In this document: piece by piece, positions 6,757-8,827 of the stretch
Layout: every line of letters begins with the position of its first letter
Position numbering within the stretch: the stretch's first letter is position 1
Origin: Pseudomonadota bacterium
GTDB lineage: Bacteria > Pseudomonadota > Alphaproteobacteria > Sphingomonadales > Sphingomonadaceae
Direction: 5' to 3'
Assembly: GCA_023390415.1 (NCBI GenBank)
Contig: JAEWCW010000018.1
Span: 1 to 8,827 of the forward strand
Length of the DNA stretch: 8,827 bases
Made by a program: the position numbers and the translations under genes
Notes under the pieces: model-generated
Seen by the model: only the letters and a program-made list of their open reading frames with translations
Told to the model about the DNA's origin: nothing
Database searches by the model: none

Positions 6757-6780
6757 TTGGGCCCTTCCGCGTGGAAGGGC
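6757..6780 (-). promoter_or_regulatory. Hairpin covering the cheA ribosome-binding site
   Basis: In the mRNA sense, GCCCTTCC (6780-6773) and GGAAGGGC (6768-6761) form a perfect 8-bp stem with a 4-nt loop, ending 4 nt before the cheA ATG. The only Shine-Dalgarno-like sequence (AAGG, 6 nt before the ATG) lies in the 3' arm, so it would be buried when the hairpin forms. There is no T-run after it, so it is not a typical terminator. Confidence 0.6.
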
Positions 6781-6791
6781 TTATGGAGAGA

Positions 6792-6824
6792 CGCAGGTAA
6801 AGAAGGCGTTGACCGAGACCTGCG
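6792..6824. repeat. Inverted repeat CGCAGGT/ACCTGCG between chpT and cheA
   Basis: CGCAGGT (6792-6798) and ACCTGCG (6818-6824) are perfect 7-bp inverted repeats with a 19-bp spacer in the 85-bp gap between the chpT stop and the cheA start. The arm centres are 26 bp apart, about two and a half helical turns. It could be an operator, an mRNA stem upstream of the RBS hairpin, or chance. I found no convincing promoter beside it. Confidence 0.35.
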
Positions 6825-6841
6825 CCTGAACCCAGCGCCTG

Positions 6842-7477
6842 TCAGCCGGGCAGCGACACGCCGAGCAGGAGCATATTCTCCTCGCCGTCCGAGACCTGGA
6901 CCTCGCCGCCGGCCTCGTCGACGAGACTGTGCACAAGCCAGGCAGCGGCCGCGCGCGGGGCGATCTCCCGCTCGTCCACCTCGCCGCGGAGCACCTTCAC
7001 CAGTTCGGGGTCGAGGACGATCCGGCTGCCCTCGGCGCGGACCACGATGTCGAGACCGCTCTCGCCTTTCTCCGCGCCGACGTCGAGGCTGCCGCCGCGC
7101 ACCAGGGAGTCGCCCGCGATCAGCACGAGGTTCAAAAGCACCTTCAGCGCCGATTTGGACATGGTCGGCTCCTCGACCATCCAGCCCAGCTGGATCCGCC
7201 CGTCGCCGCCGAACAGCCCTTCGATGGCCACCCGGGCCTCGCGCGTATCGACCTGGTCGGCAAAGCCGCCGGCCGCGCCGAAGGCCAGCCGGAAGAATTT
7301 GAGCTTGTTGGCCGAGGCCCGCGCGCTGTCGGCGAGGAGATCGAGGCAGCGCGCCCGCATCTCCGGGTCATGCTCGTCGGCGAGCAGCTCGATGCCGTTG
7401 TTCAGCGCCCCCACCGGCGAGAGCAGATCGTGGCAGAGCCGCGAGCAGAGGAGACTGGCAAATTCGTGGGATTTCAC
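6842..7477 (-). CDS. chpT: Histidine phosphotransferase ChpT (CtrA phosphorelay)
   Basis: ChpT is the dimeric phosphotransferase that, in Caulobacter and relatives, relays phosphate from the hybrid kinase CckA to CtrA and CpdR, controlling cell cycle and motility genes. The 211-aa protein begins with the helical DHp-like segment; the phospho-acceptor is likely His16 in SRLCHDLLSPVGALNNGIELL. The C-terminal part (about 75-211) corresponds to the ChpT-type degenerate ATPase fold and lacks recognisable N, G1 and G2 ATP-binding boxes, as expected for a phosphotransferase rather than a kinase. The start is a GTG at 7475-7477; the ribosome-binding site is a poor G-run, so the start is the least certain part. 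First gene of the chemotaxis block, 85 bp before cheA. Confidence 0.9.
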   Translation of the reverse strand: MKSHEFASLLCSRLCHDLLSPVGALNNGIELLADEHDPEMRARCLDLLADSARASANKLKFFRLAFGAAGGFADQVDTREARVAIEGLFGGDGRIQLGWMVEEPTMSKSALKVLLNLVLIAGDSLVRGGSLDVGAEKGESGLDIVVRAEGSRIVLDPELVKVLRGEVDEREIAPRAAAAWLVHSLVDEAGGEVQVSDGEENMLLLGVSLPG

Positions 7478-7611
7478 GGGCCTGGCCCCCCGACAGCTAC
7501 CGTTGGATCACAGCCCTTTGGCGCCTCGCGCCGCGCCATGCAAGGCGTCTCGCGCTTCCATTGCGATGCCGGCCTTGATCTCGACCGTTTCGTCGCCACA
7601 TCGGCTTCGGG
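7478..7611. other. Divergent intergenic region between chpT and rluD
   Basis: These 134 bp must hold the control sequences of the leftward chpT-che block and the rightward rluD-rpoH genes unless transcription starts elsewhere. I found no -35/-10 pair with a good match and spacing on either strand and no CtrA site of the TTAA-N7-TTAA type. A GC-rich imperfect palindrome lies near 7520-7538. Short open frames crossing it on both strands have no recognisable protein family and I do not call them genes. Confidence 0.5.
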
Positions 7612-8562
7612 ATGGGGGTTTCGATCATCAGCGCGGAGATTGACGGTGAGGCCGACGGCTGGCGCCTCGACCGCGCGCTCGCAGCCGCCGTTCCGACCCT
7701 GTCGCGCGAGCGGCTCAAGGCCCTGATCTCGAGCGGCGCCGTCAAGGATCCCGCCGGTGCGCCGATCCGCGACCCTTCCGCCAAGGCGCGCGCCACGGGC
7801 GCCTATAGCATCGAGCTCCCCGAGCCGATTCCGGCGCACAATGTGCCGCAGGACATTGCGCTCGACATCGTCTTCGAGGACGAACATCTGCTCGTCGTCG
7901 ACAAGCCGGCCGGGATGGTCGTCCACCCCGCGGCCGGAAATCCGGACGGCACCCTGGTCAACGCCTTGCTCCACCATTGCGCCGGCCGCCTCTCGGGCAT
8001 CGGCGGCGTTGCGCGGCCGGGCATCGTCCACCGGATCGACAAGGACACGTCGGGCCTGCTGGTGGTCGCCAAGACCGACCGTGCGCACGAGGGCCTTGCC
8101 GCCCAGTTCGCGAAGCACAGCATCGAGCGCGTCTACCAGGCGATCGTCGCCGGCATTCCCGCGCAGCGCGAGGGAACGGTCGACGCGCCGCTGGCCCGCT
8201 CCTCGGCCAACCGCCAGAAGATGGCGATCGTCGAGGGGGACCGCGGCAAGCGCGCGGTCACGCACTGGAAGCTCGTCAAGGCGCTTCGCGAATCGGCGAT
8301 GGTCGAATGCCGGCTCGAGACCGGCCGGACCCACCAGGTGCGCGTCCACATGGCCTCGCTCGGCCATCCTTTGGTCGGCGACCCGGTCTATGGCCGGACT
8401 CGGCCCGCGCACCGCGACATATTGAAAAGGCTCGGTTTCCATCGCCAGGCGCTGCACGCTGCAGCGCTCGGCTTCGTCCACCCAGTCTCGAAAGAAAACT
8501 TGTCCTTCAAAAGTCCCCTTCCATCCGATATTCAGGAACTGTTTGGGGAACTCTCCGTATAA
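7612..8562 (+). CDS. rluD: 23S rRNA pseudouridine synthase, RluA/RluD family
   Basis: Converts specific uridines of 23S rRNA to pseudouridine; E. coli RluD modifies positions 1911, 1915 and 1917 in helix 69. The 316-aa product matches the usual length (E. coli 326). An N-terminal S4 RNA-binding domain (about 17-75, WRLDRALAAAVPTLSRERLKALI) precedes the catalytic domain with VVDKPAGMVVHP (95-106), the family motif HRIDKDTSGLL (140-150) holding catalytic Asp143, and the late motif ETGRTHQVRVHMASLGHPLVGD (236-257). The ATG at 7612 is the first possible start in this frame, after a stop at 7576-7578; its ribosome-binding site is weak. The exact target site within the RluA/C/D group cannot be fixed by eye. 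It lies 60 bp before rpoH. Confidence 0.9.
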   Translation: MGVSIISAEIDGEADGWRLDRALAAAVPTLSRERLKALISSGAVKDPAGAPIRDPSAKARATGAYSIELPEPIPAHNVPQDIALDIVFEDEHLLVVDKPAGMVVHPAAGNPDGTLVNALLHHCAGRLSGIGGVARPGIVHRIDKDTSGLLVVAKTDRAHEGLAAQFAKHSIERVYQAIVAGIPAQREGTVDAPLARSSANRQKMAIVEGDRGKRAVTHWKLVKALRESAMVECRLETGRTHQVRVHMASLGHPLVGDPVYGRTRPAHRDILKRLGFHRQALHAAALGFVHPVSKENLSFKSPLPSDIQELFGELSV

Positions 8563-8563
8563 C
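8535..8563 (+). promoter_or_regulatory. Candidate promoter of rpoH, resembling an EcfG-type stress promoter
   Basis: GGAAC (8535-8539), then 16 bp, then CGTA (8556-8559) closely resembles the alphaproteobacterial general stress promoter GGAAC-N16/17-CGTT, with one mismatch in the -10 part. The same place carries TATAAC (8558-8563), a good sigma-70 -10 but without a good -35. Both overlap the end of rluD and would start a leader of about 55-60 nt for rpoH. Confidence 0.4.
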
Positions 8564-8622
8564 AGCGAAAGGGCCGATGCGGAGAGAACCGCGCGGCGTC
8601 AGGGAGTTGAATGAGATTAGCT

Positions 8623-8827
8623 ATGGCAAGCGGTAGAAATGTCCCGGCGACGATCCCCGCCACCGGCGGCGAAGCGGGCCTCAACCGCTATCTCGCAGAG
8701 ATCAAGAAATTCCCGATCCTCGCCCCCGAGGAGGAATATATGCTGGCCAAGCGCTGGACCGAGCATCAGGACACCGATGCCGCGGCCAAGCTGGTCAACT
8801 CGCACCTGCGCCTCGTCGCCAAGATCG
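8623..8827 (+). CDS. rpoH: RNA polymerase sigma factor RpoH (sigma-32), N-terminal part (truncated by window edge)
   Basis: Heat-shock sigma factor that directs RNA polymerase to chaperone and protease genes. The first 68 codons are present: MASGRNVPATIPATGGEAGL, then the region 1.2 segment NRYLAEIKKFPILAPEEEYMLAKRW (about residues 21-45) and the start of region 2 (AAKLVNSHLRLVAKI), typical of alphaproteobacterial RpoH. I chose the ATG at 8623 because the family usually begins MAS. An in-frame ATG at 8611 would add MRLA and has the better Shine-Dalgarno (GGAG, 4 nt before it), so it is a serious alternative. The gene follows rluD by 60 bp and may be transcribed with it as well as from its own promoter. 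Confidence 0.93.
   Translation, partial: MASGRNVPATIPATGGEAGLNRYLAEIKKFPILAPEEEYMLAKRWTEHQDTDAAAKLVNSHLRLVAKI

Noticed and set aside
6761..6780. The hairpin before cheA as an intrinsic terminator of chpT
   Set aside because: No T-run follows the stem in the direction of transcription, and it sits directly on the cheA ribosome-binding site.
5314..7302. 662-codon open frame on the plus strand opposite cheA and chpT
   Set aside because: It is a mirror of the GC-biased codon use of cheA and chpT. The translation is Arg/Asp/Ala-rich with no domain, while both minus-strand genes have full catalytic motifs.
7497..7628. Short minus-strand frame (begins MIETPIPKPMWR) between rluD and chpT
   Set aside because: No recognised family, no good ribosome-binding site, and its start lies inside the rluD coding sequence.
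7474..8481. 335-codon open frame on the minus strand opposite rluD
   Set aside because: Antisense shadow of rluD, whose S4 domain and HRIDKDTSGLL motif establish the real coding strand.

Overview
The window looks like a GC-rich alphaproteobacterial chromosome, most probably a sphingomonad (Sphingomonadales). I infer this from the family resemblance of the proteins (a ChpT-type phosphotransferase, a CheA with tandem CheW-like domains and a receiver-like tail, an alphaproteobacterial RpoH start) and from the strong GC bias. No taxonomic search was possible. Every large gene is a recognisable chromosomal gene, and I see no insertion sequence, integrase, tRNA, rRNA or CRISPR array.

Layout, left to right. 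Positions 1-170 (minus) hold the 5' end of rpsA (ribosomal protein S1). Positions 171-493 hold no gene; they form a long rpsA leader with a good sigma-70-type promoter near 414-442. Positions 494-873 (minus) are the RNase P RNA gene rnpB, with its own promoter at 880-908. Positions 921-7477 (minus) are a compact seven-gene block transcribed from right to left: chpT, cheA, cheW, cheY, cheB, cheR and an AmpD/AmiD-type N-acetylmuramoyl-L-alanine amidase. From 7612 onward on the plus strand come rluD (23S rRNA pseudouridine synthase) and the start of rpoH (heat-shock sigma-32), which runs off the window.

How the genes fit together. cheA-cheW-cheY-cheB-cheR form a complete core chemotaxis set: kinase, coupling protein, response regulator and the two receptor-adaptation enzymes. 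No receptor, cheD or cheX lies in the window. Several junctions overlap or nearly touch (CheA/CheW 8 nt overlap, CheY/CheB 1 nt gap, CheB/CheR 4 nt overlap), which suggests translational coupling. The first gene of the block is chpT, the phosphotransferase of the CtrA cell-cycle phosphorelay, so a cell-cycle phosphorelay protein and the chemotaxis kinase may be co-transcribed. A cell-wall amidase closes the block.

Most interesting points: (i) the chpT-che linkage; (ii) a CheA whose C-terminal receiver-like domain has lost its acidic pocket and phosphoacceptor Asp; (iii) a perfect 8-bp hairpin that buries the cheA ribosome-binding site; (iv) a stress-sigma-like promoter motif before rpoH; (v) an rnpB promoter whose predicted start coincides with the first base of helix P1; (vi) an unusually long rpsA leader. 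I did not find a clearly new defence or mobile system.
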